Below, piece by piece: positions 53,401 to 62,315 of a stretch of DNA of 64,000 bases. The notes beneath the pieces are model-generated. The model did no database searches. It saw nothing but the letters and a program-made list of their open reading frames with translations, and had not been told where the DNA came from. Each line of letters starts with the position of its first letter. Position 1 is the stretch's first letter. This DNA comes from Pseudomonas saponiphila (GTDB lineage Bacteria; Pseudomonadota; Gammaproteobacteria; Pseudomonadales; Pseudomonadaceae), in assembly GCF_900105185.1 (NCBI RefSeq), contig NZ_FNTJ01000001.1:4422501-4486500 (forward strand). Reading direction: 5' to 3'. Both the position numbers and the translations under genes were made by a program.

Positions 53401-53467
53401 TGCTCTCTCCAATCTTGAATTTGTTAGGGACTTGGCAACTTCATTGGTCGGGACTCACCCCGCCACT

Positions 53468-53541
53468 GTAGGAGCGAGCTTGCTCGCGATCCAGGCTCGC
53501 CCATTAGCGTCGACGGCCATCGCGAGCAAGCTCGCTCCCAC
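53468..53541. repeat. REP-like inverted repeat between prpB and prpC
   Basis: GTAGGAGCGAGCTTGCTCGC at 53468 pairs with GCGAGCAAGCTCGCTCCCAC ending at 53541. Second copy within the prp operon. Confidence 0.88.
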
Positions 53542-53551
53542 AAGGATTGAT

Positions 53552-54445
53552 TCAGCCTTTCTTCTGCGCGAACAGTGCGTCGAGCTTCTGCTCGAAGCTG
53601 TGGTAGTCGATGCGCTCGTAGAGCTCCATGCGGGTCTGCATGGTGTCGATCACGTTCTGCTGGGTGCCGTCGCGACGGATCGCGGTGTAGACGTTTTCCG
53701 CCGCCTTGTTCATGGCACGGAACGCCGACAGCGGGTACAGCACCAGGGAAACATCCGCGGATTTCAACTGTTCGGTGGTGTACAGCGGGGTCGCGCCGAA
53801 TTCGGTGATGTTGGCCAGGATCGGCGCCTTCACCCGATCGGCGAAGATCTTGTACATCTCAAGCTCGGTGATGGCTTCCGGAAACACCATGTCGGCGCCG
53901 GCCTCGATGCACGCCGCGGCGCGTTCCAGGGCCGACTCCAGGCCTTCCACCGCCAGGGCATCGGTGCGCGCCATGATCACGAAGCTGTCGTCGGTACGGG
54001 CATCCACCGCGGCCTTGATGCGGTCGACCATTTCCTGCTGGGAGACGATCTCTTTATTGGGGCGGTGACCGCAGCGCTTGGCGCCGACCTGGTCTTCGAT
54101 ATGAATCGCCGCGGCGCCGAACTTGATCATCGACTTGACGGTGCGCGCCACGTTGAAGGCCGAGGATCCGAAACCGGTGTCCACGTCCACCAGCAGCGGC
54201 AGGTCGCAGACATCGGTGATGCGGCGCACGTCGGTGAGGACGTCATCGAGGCCGGTGATGCCCAGGTCCGGCACGCCGAGGGAGCCTGCGGCGACCCCGC
54301 CACCGGACAGGTAAATGGCCTTGAAACCGGCGCGCTTGGCCAGCAGGGCGTGGTTGGCATTGATCGCGCCGACCACTTGCAACGGCTGTTCGCTGGCGAC
54401 CGCATCGCGGAAACGCTGGCCTGGAGTGCTCTTGTTGGAACTCAT
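53552..54445 (-). CDS. prpB: 2-methylisocitrate lyase
   Basis: 297 residues. The isocitrate-lyase-family motif is KRCGHRPN (about residue 121), with [13 protein letters not shown] upstream and [10 protein letters not shown]. It cleaves 2-methylisocitrate to pyruvate and succinate. Its ATG overlaps the prpR stop in ATGA. Confidence 0.95.
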   Translation of the reverse strand: MSSNKSTPGQRFRDAVASEQPLQVVGAINANHALLAKRAGFKAIYLSGGGVAAGSLGVPDLGITGLDDVLTDVRRITDVCDLPLLVDVDTGFGSSAFNVARTVKSMIKFGAAAIHIEDQVGAKRCGHRPNKEIVSQQEMVDRIKAAVDARTDDSFVIMARTDALAVEGLESALERAAACIEAGADMVFPEAITELEMYKIFADRVKAPILANITEFGATPLYTTEQLKSADVSLVLYPLSAFRAMNKAAENVYTAIRRDGTQQNVIDTMQTRMELYERIDYHSFEQKLDALFAQKKG

Positions 54446-55164
54446 GACTCACCTCGTGGAGTGGCTGTCTGATGGGCGCTGTCCTGGTAGTGACGCGCAA
54501 TATTGCGTTTCGAGGCGCCAATGTGGCGGCGCATCAACAACTCGGCCAGTTCGCCGTCGCGATCGGCAATGGCATCGAGAATCCGGTGGTGTTCGGCAAA
54601 GGCCTGGTGCGGGCGATTGGGGGTCGCGGAAAACTGGATGCGGTACATGCGCACCAGTTGATACAGCTCGCCGCAGAGCATCTGTGTCAGGGTGCGGTTG
54701 CCCGCGCCCTGGATGATCCGGTAATGGAAGTCGAAATCCCCTTCCTGCTGGTAATAGCCGACCCCGGCCTGGAACGCCGCATCGCGCTCGTGGGTATCGA
54801 GCACCCGGCGCAGTTCGTCGATCTCCTCGGTGGTCATGCGCTCCGCCGCCAGGCGACAGGCCATGCCCTCCAGGGATTCGCGGATTTCATAGAGTTCGAT
54901 CAGCTCGGCGTGACTCAGGGACACCACCCGGGCGCCGACATGGGGCACCCGCACCAGCAGGCGCTGGCCTTCCAGACGGTGAATGGCCTCGCGCAACGGG
55001 CCACGGCTGATGCCGTAGGTGCGCGCCAGCTCAGGCTCGGAGATCTTGCTGCCCGGGGCGATCTCGCCCTTGACGATGGCCGCCTGGATACGCCGGAAGA
55101 CGTTTTCGGACAGGGTTTCAGAATCGTCCTGCGCTGGTATCGGGTGTTCGAGTTGCTCCAGCAT
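54442..55164 (-). CDS. prpR: GntR-family regulator of the prp operon
   Basis: 240 residues from ATG 55164 ([20 protein letters not shown]); a longer in-frame extension runs through the promoter and is not credible. The winged helix contains [20 protein letters not shown], followed by an FCD domain. It overlaps prpB by 4 bases and heads the operon. ATTGTCGACAAT palindromes cover its own ribosome-binding site and lie 73 bases further upstream, supporting autoregulation. Enterobacterial PrpR is an unrelated sigma-54 activator. Confidence 0.88.
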   Translation of the reverse strand: MLEQLEHPIPAQDDSETLSENVFRRIQAAIVKGEIAPGSKISEPELARTYGISRGPLREAIHRLEGQRLLVRVPHVGARVVSLSHAELIELYEIRESLEGMACRLAAERMTTEEIDELRRVLDTHERDAAFQAGVGYYQQEGDFDFHYRIIQGAGNRTLTQMLCGELYQLVRMYRIQFSATPNRPHQAFAEHHRILDAIADRDGELAELLMRRHIGASKRNIARHYQDSAHQTATPRGES

Positions 55165-55249
55165 ATTGTCGACACCTTTAAAATCATTGAGGCAAAAACT
55201 AGCCAATACGGCGAGATCAGTCAAAGGAAAAATAGAGATTGTCGACAAT
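55165..55249. promoter_or_regulatory. Putative PrpR operators (ATTGTCGACAAT)
   Basis: A perfect 12-bp palindrome ATTGTCGACAAT is at 55238-55249. A 10/12 copy (ATTGTCGACACC) is at 55165-55176, directly against the prpR start codon and covering its ribosome-binding site. Centres are 73 bases apart, close to seven helical turns. Confidence 0.7.
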
Positions 55250-55431
55250 CGTCTAATAACCCCTTGCACCAAAACGAGACAAAAGGCCCCGCCCCGGCGC
55301 TGGCGCCATAAAACCAGCATGCTAGAATGCCGCCCGCATTGGCCTGTCATCTTTTTATGGCACGCACACGAGGGAGCTTGCGCAGCAATGCCGGTCGCCT
55401 TGAATTGAAGAACCCATGCCCATCAGGATCT

Positions 55432-55968
55432 ATGAGACTCAAGGCCCTCCCCCTCCTCCTCTGCCTGTTAGCCCTGCCGGGCATCAGCGCCGCCGCTGGC
55501 AAGACTGTCTACGGTTTGAATGAATATGCACGCTTGTCGGACATTGACCTGGAAGTCGCGGCCAAGCTCGACACCGGCGCCAAGACCGCGTCCCTGAGTG
55601 CTCGCGACATCAAGCGCTTCAAGCGCAACGGCGAGTCCTGGGTACGCTTCTACCTGGCCATCGACACCGCCCACAGCCACCCCATCGAGCGGCCTCTGGC
55701 CCGGGTCAGCAAGATCAAGCGCCGCGCCGGCGACTATGACCCCGATGAAGACAAGAACTACACCGCCCGGCCGGTCATCGCCCTGGCGGTGTGCATGGGC
55801 AGCGCCTTGCGCAGCATCGAAGTGAACTTGACCGACCGCAGCACCTTCCAATACCCGCTGCTGATTGGCTCCGAAGCCCTGAAACGCTTCGATGCGCTGG
55901 TCGACCCCAGTCTTAAATACGCTGCTGGCAAACCCGCCTGCGCCACCGACGCTCATACCGCAGAGTAA
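55432..55968 (+). CDS. Retropepsin-like aspartic protease (RimK/LysX-linked, DUF-type Zn_protease family)
   Basis: 178 residues from ATG 55432, with AGGA upstream. The signal peptide is MRLKALPLLLCLLALPGIS. The mature protein has the aspartic-protease-like motif LDTGAKTASLSA (Asp about residue 46) and a second strand set ending LIGSEALKRFDALVDP. The family is annotated as ATP-dependent zinc protease but has the retropepsin DTG motif. It is exported, and is followed 5 bases later by the 7TM gene. Confidence 0.85.
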   Translation: MRLKALPLLLCLLALPGISAAAGKTVYGLNEYARLSDIDLEVAAKLDTGAKTASLSARDIKRFKRNGESWVRFYLAIDTAHSHPIERPLARVSKIKRRAGDYDPDEDKNYTARPVIALAVCMGSALRSIEVNLTDRSTFQYPLLIGSEALKRFDALVDPSLKYAAGKPACATDAHTAE

Positions 55969-55973
55969 TTCCA

Positions 55974-57506
55974 ATGCGCTCTCTTACCCTTCATCTGAAA
56001 GTCCTGATCGCCATCCTGGTGGTGCTGGGCATTTCGATCACGGCCTATCAGATCTTCGTGCTGGGCATTCCGGTGACCGAAGACGCCACCGACGATCTGT
56101 GGAACATCGATGCCAAGGTCGAATTCGTCGCCAACGGCAAGGACCCGATCAAGATCCAGATGTTCGTGCCACCCCTGAGCCGCGACTACGTGAGCCTCAA
56201 CGAGAGCTTCATTTCCAACAACTACGGCGTGGCGGTGAACCGCGTCGACGGCAACCGCAAGGTCACCTGGTCGGCGCGCCGGGCCAAGGGCAACCAGACC
56301 CTGTACTACCGCCTGGTGCTGACCAAGCGCTACAGCGCCGAGAAATCCAAGGTCAAGGGCCCGACCTTCCGCGACAGCATGGCCGTGGAAGGCCCGGAAA
56401 AAATCGCCGCCGACGCCTTGCTGGCGCCGATCCGCCAGCATTCGGCGGACGTCGAGACCTTCATCAGCGAGGCCATCAAGCGCGTCAACAACGCCAATGA
56501 CGACAACGCCAAGCTGCTGCTGGCCGGCGACTCGTCCAGCGCCAACAAGGCCAAGATCGTCGAGCTGCTGCTGTCCATCGCCCACGTGCCGATGGAGAAG
56601 GTCCACACCATCCGCCTGGTGGCCGACCAGCCGCAGACCCCGGAGCTCTGGCTGCGCAGCTTCAACGGCACCGACTGGCTGTACTTCAACCCGGAAACCG
56701 GCGAGCAGGGCATGCCCAGCGACCGCCTGCTGTGGTGGACCGGTGACGACAACCTGATCACCGTCGATGGCGGCAAGAAAGCCAACGTCACCTTCAGCAT
56801 GAACAACAGCGAGATGAACGCCATTCGCCTGGCCAAGCTGACCGACGAGAACACCGACGCCAACTTCCTCGAATACTCGCTCTACGGCCTGCCGCTGCAG
56901 ACCCAGCAGACCTTCATGATCATGGTGATGATCCCCATCGGCGTGCTGGTGATCCTGGTACTGCGCAACCTGATCGGCCTGCAGACCCTGGGCACCTTCA
57001 CCCCGGTACTGATCGCCCTGGCCTTCCGCGAAACCCAGCTGGGCTTCGGCATCGTGCTGTTCACGGTGATCACCGCGCTCGGGCTGTCGCTGCGCTCCTA
57101 CCTGGAACACCTGAAGCTGCAGATGCTGCCGCGGCTGTCGGTGGTGCTGACCTTCGTCGTGGTGCTGATCGCCACCATCAGCCTGTTCAGCCACAAGCTG
57201 GGCCTGGAACGCGGCCTGTCGGTGGCGCTGTTCCCGATGGTGATCCTGACCATGACCATCGAACGCCTGTCCATCACCTGGGAGGAGCGTGGCGGCGGCC
57301 ATGCGATGAAAGTCGCCATCGGCACCCTGTTCGCCGCCTCCCTGGCGCACCTGATCATGAGCGTGCCGGAGCTGACGTACTTCGTCTTCACCTTCCCGGC
57401 GATGCTGCTGATCCTGGTGGGCTTCATGCTGGCGATGGGACGCTATCGCGGCTACCGCCTGACCGAGCTGGTGCGTTTCAAAGCCTTCGTCAAGGCCGAC
57501 TCCTGA
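55974..57506 (+). CDS. Inactive transglutaminase-like protein fused to seven-transmembrane domain
   Basis: 510 residues. An N-terminal transmembrane helix (LKVLIAILVVLGISITAYQI) is followed by a large periplasmic transglutaminase-like domain (about 40-300) and about seven membrane helices (FMIMVMIPIGVLVILVLRNL onward). I see no convincing catalytic cysteine in the periplasmic part, consistent with the inactive family. It overlaps the downstream ligase-like gene by one base (TGATG). Substrate binding rather than cross-linking is likely. Confidence 0.88.
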   Translation: MRSLTLHLKVLIAILVVLGISITAYQIFVLGIPVTEDATDDLWNIDAKVEFVANGKDPIKIQMFVPPLSRDYVSLNESFISNNYGVAVNRVDGNRKVTWSARRAKGNQTLYYRLVLTKRYSAEKSKVKGPTFRDSMAVEGPEKIAADALLAPIRQHSADVETFISEAIKRVNNANDDNAKLLLAGDSSSANKAKIVELLLSIAHVPMEKVHTIRLVADQPQTPELWLRSFNGTDWLYFNPETGEQGMPSDRLLWWTGDDNLITVDGGKKANVTFSMNNSEMNAIRLAKLTDENTDANFLEYSLYGLPLQTQQTFMIMVMIPIGVLVILVLRNLIGLQTLGTFTPVLIALAFRETQLGFGIVLFTVITALGLSLRSYLEHLKLQMLPRLSVVLTFVVVLIATISLFSHKLGLERGLSVALFPMVILTMTIERLSITWEERGGGHAMKVAIGTLFAASLAHLIMSVPELTYFVFTFPAMLLILVGFMLAMGRYRGYRLTELVRFKAFVKADS

Positions 57507-58492
57507 TGTTCGGCCTGTGGAAGACCTGGAAAGCCCTGGAAGCGCGGGGAATCATGGGCATCAACCGGCGTAACGCCGACTACGTGCTCAAGTACAACAA
57601 GCGCAGCCTGTACCCCATCGTCGATGACAAGATCATCACCAAGGAACGGGCGATCAAGGCCGGCATCCATGTGCCGGAACTGTATGGGGTGATTTCCACC
57701 GAGAAGGAAATCGACAAGCTCGACGCGATCATCGGCGAGCGCAACGACTTCGTGATCAAGCCGGCCCAGGGCGCCGGCGGTGACGGCATCATCGTCATCG
57801 CCGACCGCTTCGAGGGCCGCTATCGCACGGTGTCGGGCAAGATCATCAGCCACGAGGAACTCGAGCACCATATTTCCAGCATCCTCACCGGCCTGTACTC
57901 CCTGGGCGGCCACCGCGACCGGGCGCTGATCGAGTACCGGGTGACCCCGGACCAGATCTTCAAGAGCATCAGCTACGAAGGCGTGCCGGACATCCGCATC
58001 ATCGTGCTCATGGGCTACCCGGTGATGGCCATGCTGCGCCTGCCGACTCGCCAGTCCGGGGGCAAGGCCAACCTGCACCAGGGCGCCATCGGCGTCGGCG
58101 TCGACCTGGCCACCGGCCTGACCCTGCGCGGCACCTGGCTGAACAACATCATCGCCAAGCACCCGGACACCACCAACGCCGTGGATGGCGTGCAACTGCC
58201 CTACTGGGACGGTTTCATGAAGCTGGCGGCCGGCTGCCACGAGCTCTGCGGCCTGGGCTACATCGGCGTGGACATGGTCCTGGACCAGGACAAGGGCCCG
58301 CTGATTCTCGAACTCAACGCCCGGCCCGGATTGAACATCCAGATCGCCAACGACTGCGGCCTGACCCAGCGCACCCACGCCATTGAAGCCCACCTTGAGA
58401 CACTCAAGGCCCGGGGCATCGTGGAAAGCGTCGAAGAGCGGGTACGCTTCGCCCAGGAGCTGTTCGGTCACATCCCCCCGGTGGAAGGCTGA
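57506..58492 (+). CDS. Alpha-L-glutamate ligase-like protein (ATP-grasp, RimK-related)
   Basis: 328 residues. ATP-grasp motifs include KPAQGAGGDGIIVI (about residue 83) and the metal-binding LELNARPGLNIQIAN (about residue 270). RimK-related enzymes add glutamate to carboxyl termini. It is translationally coupled to the 7TM gene, and the three genes form an exported protease, membrane receptor-like and cytoplasmic ligase set. The substrate is unknown. Confidence 0.88.
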   Translation: MFGLWKTWKALEARGIMGINRRNADYVLKYNKRSLYPIVDDKIITKERAIKAGIHVPELYGVISTEKEIDKLDAIIGERNDFVIKPAQGAGGDGIIVIADRFEGRYRTVSGKIISHEELEHHISSILTGLYSLGGHRDRALIEYRVTPDQIFKSISYEGVPDIRIIVLMGYPVMAMLRLPTRQSGGKANLHQGAIGVGVDLATGLTLRGTWLNNIIAKHPDTTNAVDGVQLPYWDGFMKLAAGCHELCGLGYIGVDMVLDQDKGPLILELNARPGLNIQIANDCGLTQRTHAIEAHLETLKARGIVESVEERVRFAQELFGHIPPVEG

Positions 58493-58683
58493 TAGCGATT
58501 GCCGCCAGACAGGCGGATCCGCGCGACCTGCGCGCGGATCCGCCCCGACTGAAAGCACTGCGGAGTTTTTCGCCGCCTGCGCCAGCGGCTACCGGTCGCT
58601 GAATGCGCCGTGAATCGGGCAATCGCCGACATCCCCTCTAGGAGCAACTCCTGCACAGGCATACAATCGCCAACCGCGCTCCG

Positions 58684-60045
58684 ATGGCTGATCTGCCCCG
58701 CATGTTGACCTGTTCCGTACACCCGCTCCCCTATCGCGCCAACCCCGCCGAGTATTTCGCGGCAATCGAACACGCCCCCGGCGCCGTGCTACTGGACAGC
58801 GGCCGGCCCACTGCCGAGCGCGGTCGCTACGACCTGCTCAGCGCCTGGCCGCTGGCCGAGCTGACAGTGGCCGCCGAGGAAAGCGGCGGCGACTTCCTCC
58901 AGCGTCTGCGGCACAACCTGCAGCAACTGGGCCCGGCCCAGGTCCCGGCGCCCCATGAGCTGCCCTTCGCCGGCGGTCTGATCGGCTACCTCAGCTACGA
59001 TTTCGGCCGCCATCTGGAGCGCCTGCCGAGCCTGGCCCGGGATGACCTGCACCTGCCGGAGGCGCGCTTTGGCCTGTACGCCTGGGCGCTGATCAATGAC
59101 CACCAGGCGGGCACCAGCCAGCTGCTGTTCCACCCCAGCCTGGAAGAGGCAGAGCGGCGGCGCCTGATCCTGCTGTTCAGCCAACCACCTGCCATGGCAG
59201 CAGGCTCGTTCAAACTCAGCCGGCCCATGCAGGCCGACCTGAGTGCCGAGGATTACCGCCAGGCATTCCAGCGTATCCAGCAGTACATCCAGGCCGGCGA
59301 CTGCTACCAGGTGAACTTCGCCCAGCGCTTTCGCGGCCAGTACCAGGGCGATCCCTGGATCGCCTACTGCGCGTTGCGCGCGGCGTGTCCAACGCCCTTC
59401 TCCGGCTTTCAGCGCCTGCCGGACGGCGCTGCGGTGCTCAGCCTGTCCCCGGAGCGCTTCGTCCACGTCAGCCAGGGCCGAGTGGAAACCCGGCCGATCA
59501 AGGGCACCCGCCCTCGCGATCGGGACGCGACCACAGACGCGGCCAACGCCGCCGAGCTGCTGTCCAGCCCCAAGGACCGCGCGGAAAACCTGATGATCGT
59601 CGACCTGCTGCGCAACGACCTGGGGCGCACCTGCCGCACCGGCTCAGTGCGCGTGCCGGAGCTGTTCAGCCTGGAAAGCTACCCCAACGTGCATCACCTG
59701 GTGAGCAGCGTCACCGGCGAACTGGCCCCCGGCAAGGACGCCCTGGACCTGATTGCCGGCAGCTTCCCTGGTGGCTCGATCACCGGCGCGCCAAAGATTC
59801 GCTCGATGCAGATCATCGACGAACTGGAGCCCACACGCCGGGCGCTCTACTGCGGCTCGCTGCTGTACCTGGACGTGCGCGGGGAAATGGACAGCTCGAT
59901 CGCCATCCGCAGCCTGCTGGCCAAGGACGGACAGATCTGTTGCTGGGGCGGCGGCGGGATAGTCGCGGATTCGGACTGGCAGGCGGAGTACCAGGAATCC
60001 ATCACCAAGGTGCGGGTGTTGCTGGAGACGTTGCAGGGGCTTTAG
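58684..60045 (+). CDS. pabB: Aminodeoxychorismate synthase component I
   Basis: 453 residues from ATG 58684; ATG 58702 is an alternative, and neither has a strong ribosome-binding site. Chorismate-binding motifs are CYQVNFAQRFRG, RPIKGTRPRDRD, LMIVDLLRNDLGR and GGSITGAPKIRSMQIIDELE. It forms 4-amino-4-deoxychorismate for folate synthesis with the PabA amidotransferase. The order pabB-thrH-cysH is conserved in Pseudomonas. Confidence 0.94.
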   Translation: MADLPRMLTCSVHPLPYRANPAEYFAAIEHAPGAVLLDSGRPTAERGRYDLLSAWPLAELTVAAEESGGDFLQRLRHNLQQLGPAQVPAPHELPFAGGLIGYLSYDFGRHLERLPSLARDDLHLPEARFGLYAWALINDHQAGTSQLLFHPSLEEAERRRLILLFSQPPAMAAGSFKLSRPMQADLSAEDYRQAFQRIQQYIQAGDCYQVNFAQRFRGQYQGDPWIAYCALRAACPTPFSGFQRLPDGAAVLSLSPERFVHVSQGRVETRPIKGTRPRDRDATTDAANAAELLSSPKDRAENLMIVDLLRNDLGRTCRTGSVRVPELFSLESYPNVHHLVSSVTGELAPGKDALDLIAGSFPGGSITGAPKIRSMQIIDELEPTRRALYCGSLLYLDVRGEMDSSIAIRSLLAKDGQICCWGGGGIVADSDWQAEYQESITKVRVLLETLQGL

Positions 60046-60262
60046 GGCGTCTTCGCCGGCAAGCGTACGTCGTTCTCTCACCCGTAGGAGCTGGCTTGCC
60101 AGCGAAGGCGTCGACAGGATTTGTGAAAAATCCAAGGGCCCCTTCGCCGGCAAGCCGGCTCCTACAAGTGCACGTCGCTCTCCCCCCGTAGGAGCTGGCT
60201 TGCCAGCGAAGGCGTCGACAGGATTTGCGCAAAATCCAAAGACCCCCTTCGCCGGCGAACCG
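60046..60262. repeat. Tandemly duplicated REP-like block between pabB and thrH
   Basis: A unit of about 120 bases is present twice: CGTAGGAGCTGGCTTGCCAG, then CGAAGGCGTCGACAGGATTT, then CCCCTTCGCCGGCAAG-type arm. Copy starts are near 60083 and 60187, with the same GTCGACAGGATTTG core at 60108 and 60212. Small differences (GTGAAAAATCC versus GCGCAAAATCC) show that the duplication has since drifted. It is a local amplification of the intergenic palindrome family. Confidence 0.8.
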
Positions 60263-60264
60263 CT

Positions 60265-60882
60265 TTACAGGCTCAGGGTGCGGTTGGAAGCCTTGATGAA
60301 TTCCTGCTTCAGCTCGGCGAAGCTGTGCACCGCGGGGAACTGCGGGAACTCGCGGATCACGTTGTCCGGGGCATGGAACAGAATGCCGGCATCAGCCTCG
60401 CCGAGCATGGTCGTGTCGTTGTAGGAATCTCCCGCGGCGATCACCCGGTAGTACAGGCTCTTGAAGGCCAGCACCGACTGGCGCTTGGGGTCTTTCTGAC
60501 GCAGTTGATAACCGGTGACCCGACCGCCGTCATCGGTGATCAGGCGGTGACACAGCAGCGTCGGGAAGCCCAGCTGGCGCATCAGCGGCTGGGAAAACTC
60601 ATAGAAGGTGTCGGACAGGATCACCACCTGGAAGCGCTCGCGCAGCCACTCGACGAACTCCACCGCGCCGTCCAGGGGCTTGAGGGTGGCGATCACTTCC
60701 TGGATGTCCGACAGCTTCAGGCCGTGCTCGTCGAGAATCCGCAGGCGCTGCTTCATCAATACGTCGTAGTCGGGAATATCCCGGGTGGTTGCCTTGAGGG
60801 ATTCAATCCCGGTTTTTTCGGCAAAGGCGATCCAGATTTCCGGGACCAGCACACCTTCCAGATCGAGACAGGCAATTTCCAC
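60265..60882 (-). CDS. thrH: Phosphoserine phosphatase / homoserine phosphotransferase ThrH
   Basis: 205 residues from GTG 60882, with GGAGTG upstream; this equals the known ThrH length. HAD-family motifs are LDLEGVLVPE (motif I, with the D-L-E substitution typical of ThrH), LSDTFYEFS (motif II) and AAGDSYNDTTML (motif III). P. aeruginosa ThrH transfers phosphate from phosphoserine to homoserine and can bypass thrB. Divergent from cysH. Confidence 0.94.
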   Translation of the reverse strand: MEIACLDLEGVLVPEIWIAFAEKTGIESLKATTRDIPDYDVLMKQRLRILDEHGLKLSDIQEVIATLKPLDGAVEFVEWLRERFQVVILSDTFYEFSQPLMRQLGFPTLLCHRLITDDGGRVTGYQLRQKDPKRQSVLAFKSLYYRVIAAGDSYNDTTMLGEADAGILFHAPDNVIREFPQFPAVHSFAELKQEFIKASNRTLSL

Positions 60883-61057
60883 AAGACACTCCCATTGGTT
60901 CTGATTATTGACGTTGAGCAAGCAAAAGGACTGCCGAACTCTAGCGACTCGTCCCGGCAGGCGCAACGCAGAGGAGCGCGCCAGGGCCGGGCGGATTTTG
61001 TTAAGATCGCACCCCTACAGAGCGCACAGCGCCACCGACCTGCAGGAAACCGCCCTG

Positions 61058-61792
61058 ATGAACCCATCGTTCGACGTCGCTGAACTCGCCGCGACCTATG
61101 CCAACAAATCCGCCCAGGACATTCTCAAGCTGGCCTTCGCCCAGTTCGGTGATGACCTGTGGATCTCCTTCAGCGGCGCCGAGGATGTGGTGCTGGTGGA
61201 CATGGCCTGGAAGCTGAACAAGAACGTCAAGGTGTTCAGCCTCGACACCGGGCGCCTGCACCCGGAAACCTACCGCTTCATCGATCAGGTGCGTGAGCAC
61301 TACAAGATCGCCATCGAACTGATCTCGCCGGACCACAGCAAGCTCGAACCCTTCGTCAAGGAAAAGGGCCTGTTCAGCTTCTACAAGGACGGCCACGGCG
61401 AATGCTGCGGCATCCGCAAGATCGAGCCGCTGCGCCGTAAACTGTCCACCGTCAGCGCCTGGGCCACCGGCCAGCGCCGCGACCAGAGCCCGGGCACCCG
61501 CAGCCAGGTGGCGGTGCTGGAAATCGACAGCGCCTTCTCCACCCCGGAGCGCCCCCTGTACAAGTTCAACCCGCTGGCACAGATGAGCAGCGAGGAGATC
61601 TGGGGCTACATCCGCATGCTCGAACTGCCGTACAACAGCCTGCATGAGCGCGGTTTCATCAGCATCGGCTGCGAGCCTTGCACCCGTCCGGTACTGCCCA
61701 ACCAGCACGAGCGCGAAGGCCGCTGGTGGTGGGAAGAAGCCACCCAGAAGGAATGCGGCCTGCACGCCGGCAACATCATCAGCAAAGCCTGA
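61058..61792 (+). CDS. cysH: Adenylylsulfate (APS) reductase
   Basis: 244 residues from ATG 61058. The [4Fe-4S] cysteines lie in GECCGIRK and GCEPCTRP, the CC...CxxC pattern that distinguishes APS reductases from cluster-free PAPS reductases. [15 protein letters not shown] and [12 protein letters not shown] form the nucleotide site. The catalytic cysteine is in the C-terminal KECGLHAG. It makes sulfite for cysteine synthesis. Confidence 0.95.
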   Translation: MNPSFDVAELAATYANKSAQDILKLAFAQFGDDLWISFSGAEDVVLVDMAWKLNKNVKVFSLDTGRLHPETYRFIDQVREHYKIAIELISPDHSKLEPFVKEKGLFSFYKDGHGECCGIRKIEPLRRKLSTVSAWATGQRRDQSPGTRSQVAVLEIDSAFSTPERPLYKFNPLAQMSSEEIWGYIRMLELPYNSLHERGFISIGCEPCTRPVLPNQHEREGRWWWEEATQKECGLHAGNIISKA

Positions 61793-61806
61793 CCCCTCCC
61801 TTCTTC

Positions 61807-61868
61807 CGTAGGAGCCAGCTTGCCGGCGAATGAGCCCTCGCCCCCGAGGACGCCTTCGCCGGCAAACG
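61807..61868. repeat. REP-like repeat downstream of cysH
   Basis: CGTAGGAGCCAGCTTGCCGG followed about 30 bases later by CGCCTTCGCCGGCAAACGGAG, a degenerate copy of the same family. Possible transcript 3-prime end for cysH. Confidence 0.75.
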
Positions 61869-62149
61869 GAGCGCCACCCGCACCGCATAACTTGTACACA
61901 CGAATGTCACTAACGGTGCCATTTTTGTGTGCACTTTAATCGCCTTTCGCCCCAAAAAGTGACAGCCCTTTCTGCGGTCAATATTCATGCGGCAGCCGAT
62001 TGCGCGCGCCGAAAAATAAATACCTGTTCAATCGGTCAATTTTTAATCCCGCTGTTTCATACAGTTAGGGACAACTCATAACAAAACGAAATCAGCAGCC
62101 AATTTCATAGCTCCGGAATTGGCACAGAAGTGGCTTTAGTCGATCTAAG

Positions 62150-62163
62150 TTTTGTATACAAAA
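62150..62163. promoter_or_regulatory. Perfect palindrome TTTTGTATACAAAA upstream of the NCS1 gene
   Basis: A 14-bp perfect palindrome about 153 bases upstream of the transporter ATG, in an A/T-rich region. The core TTGTATACAA is a common FadR/GntR-type operator shape; the regulator is presumably encoded beyond the window. Confidence 0.6.
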
Positions 62164-62315
62164 ATATCAAAACATACATACACTAACCGTCCGCACGCCT
62201 GATCCATGACTCAAGCTGCAGATGCCCCGAACCCAGTGATTCCTCCCCTGCGACGAAGATTGTCGAGCCTGCGCTCAAGCACAGTCATCCGGGGCCGGAA
62301 TCAGGAGCCGCCGGA

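Larger units (their letters stand above)
61793..62315. promoter_or_regulatory. Long intergenic region cysH / NCS1 transporter
   Basis: 523 bases. A REP-like palindrome follows cysH (61807-61868), then an A/T-rich stretch from about 61900 to 62190 holds the operator candidate TTTTGTATACAAAA at 62150-62163 and a TTGTACACA site at 61892-61900. No convincing gene was found; a frame from 62206 overlaps the transporter start and has no family character. Confidence 0.5.

Noticed and set aside
60046..60262. CRISPR array
   Set aside because: Only two copies of a long, palindromic unit, without short regular spacers or cas genes nearby.
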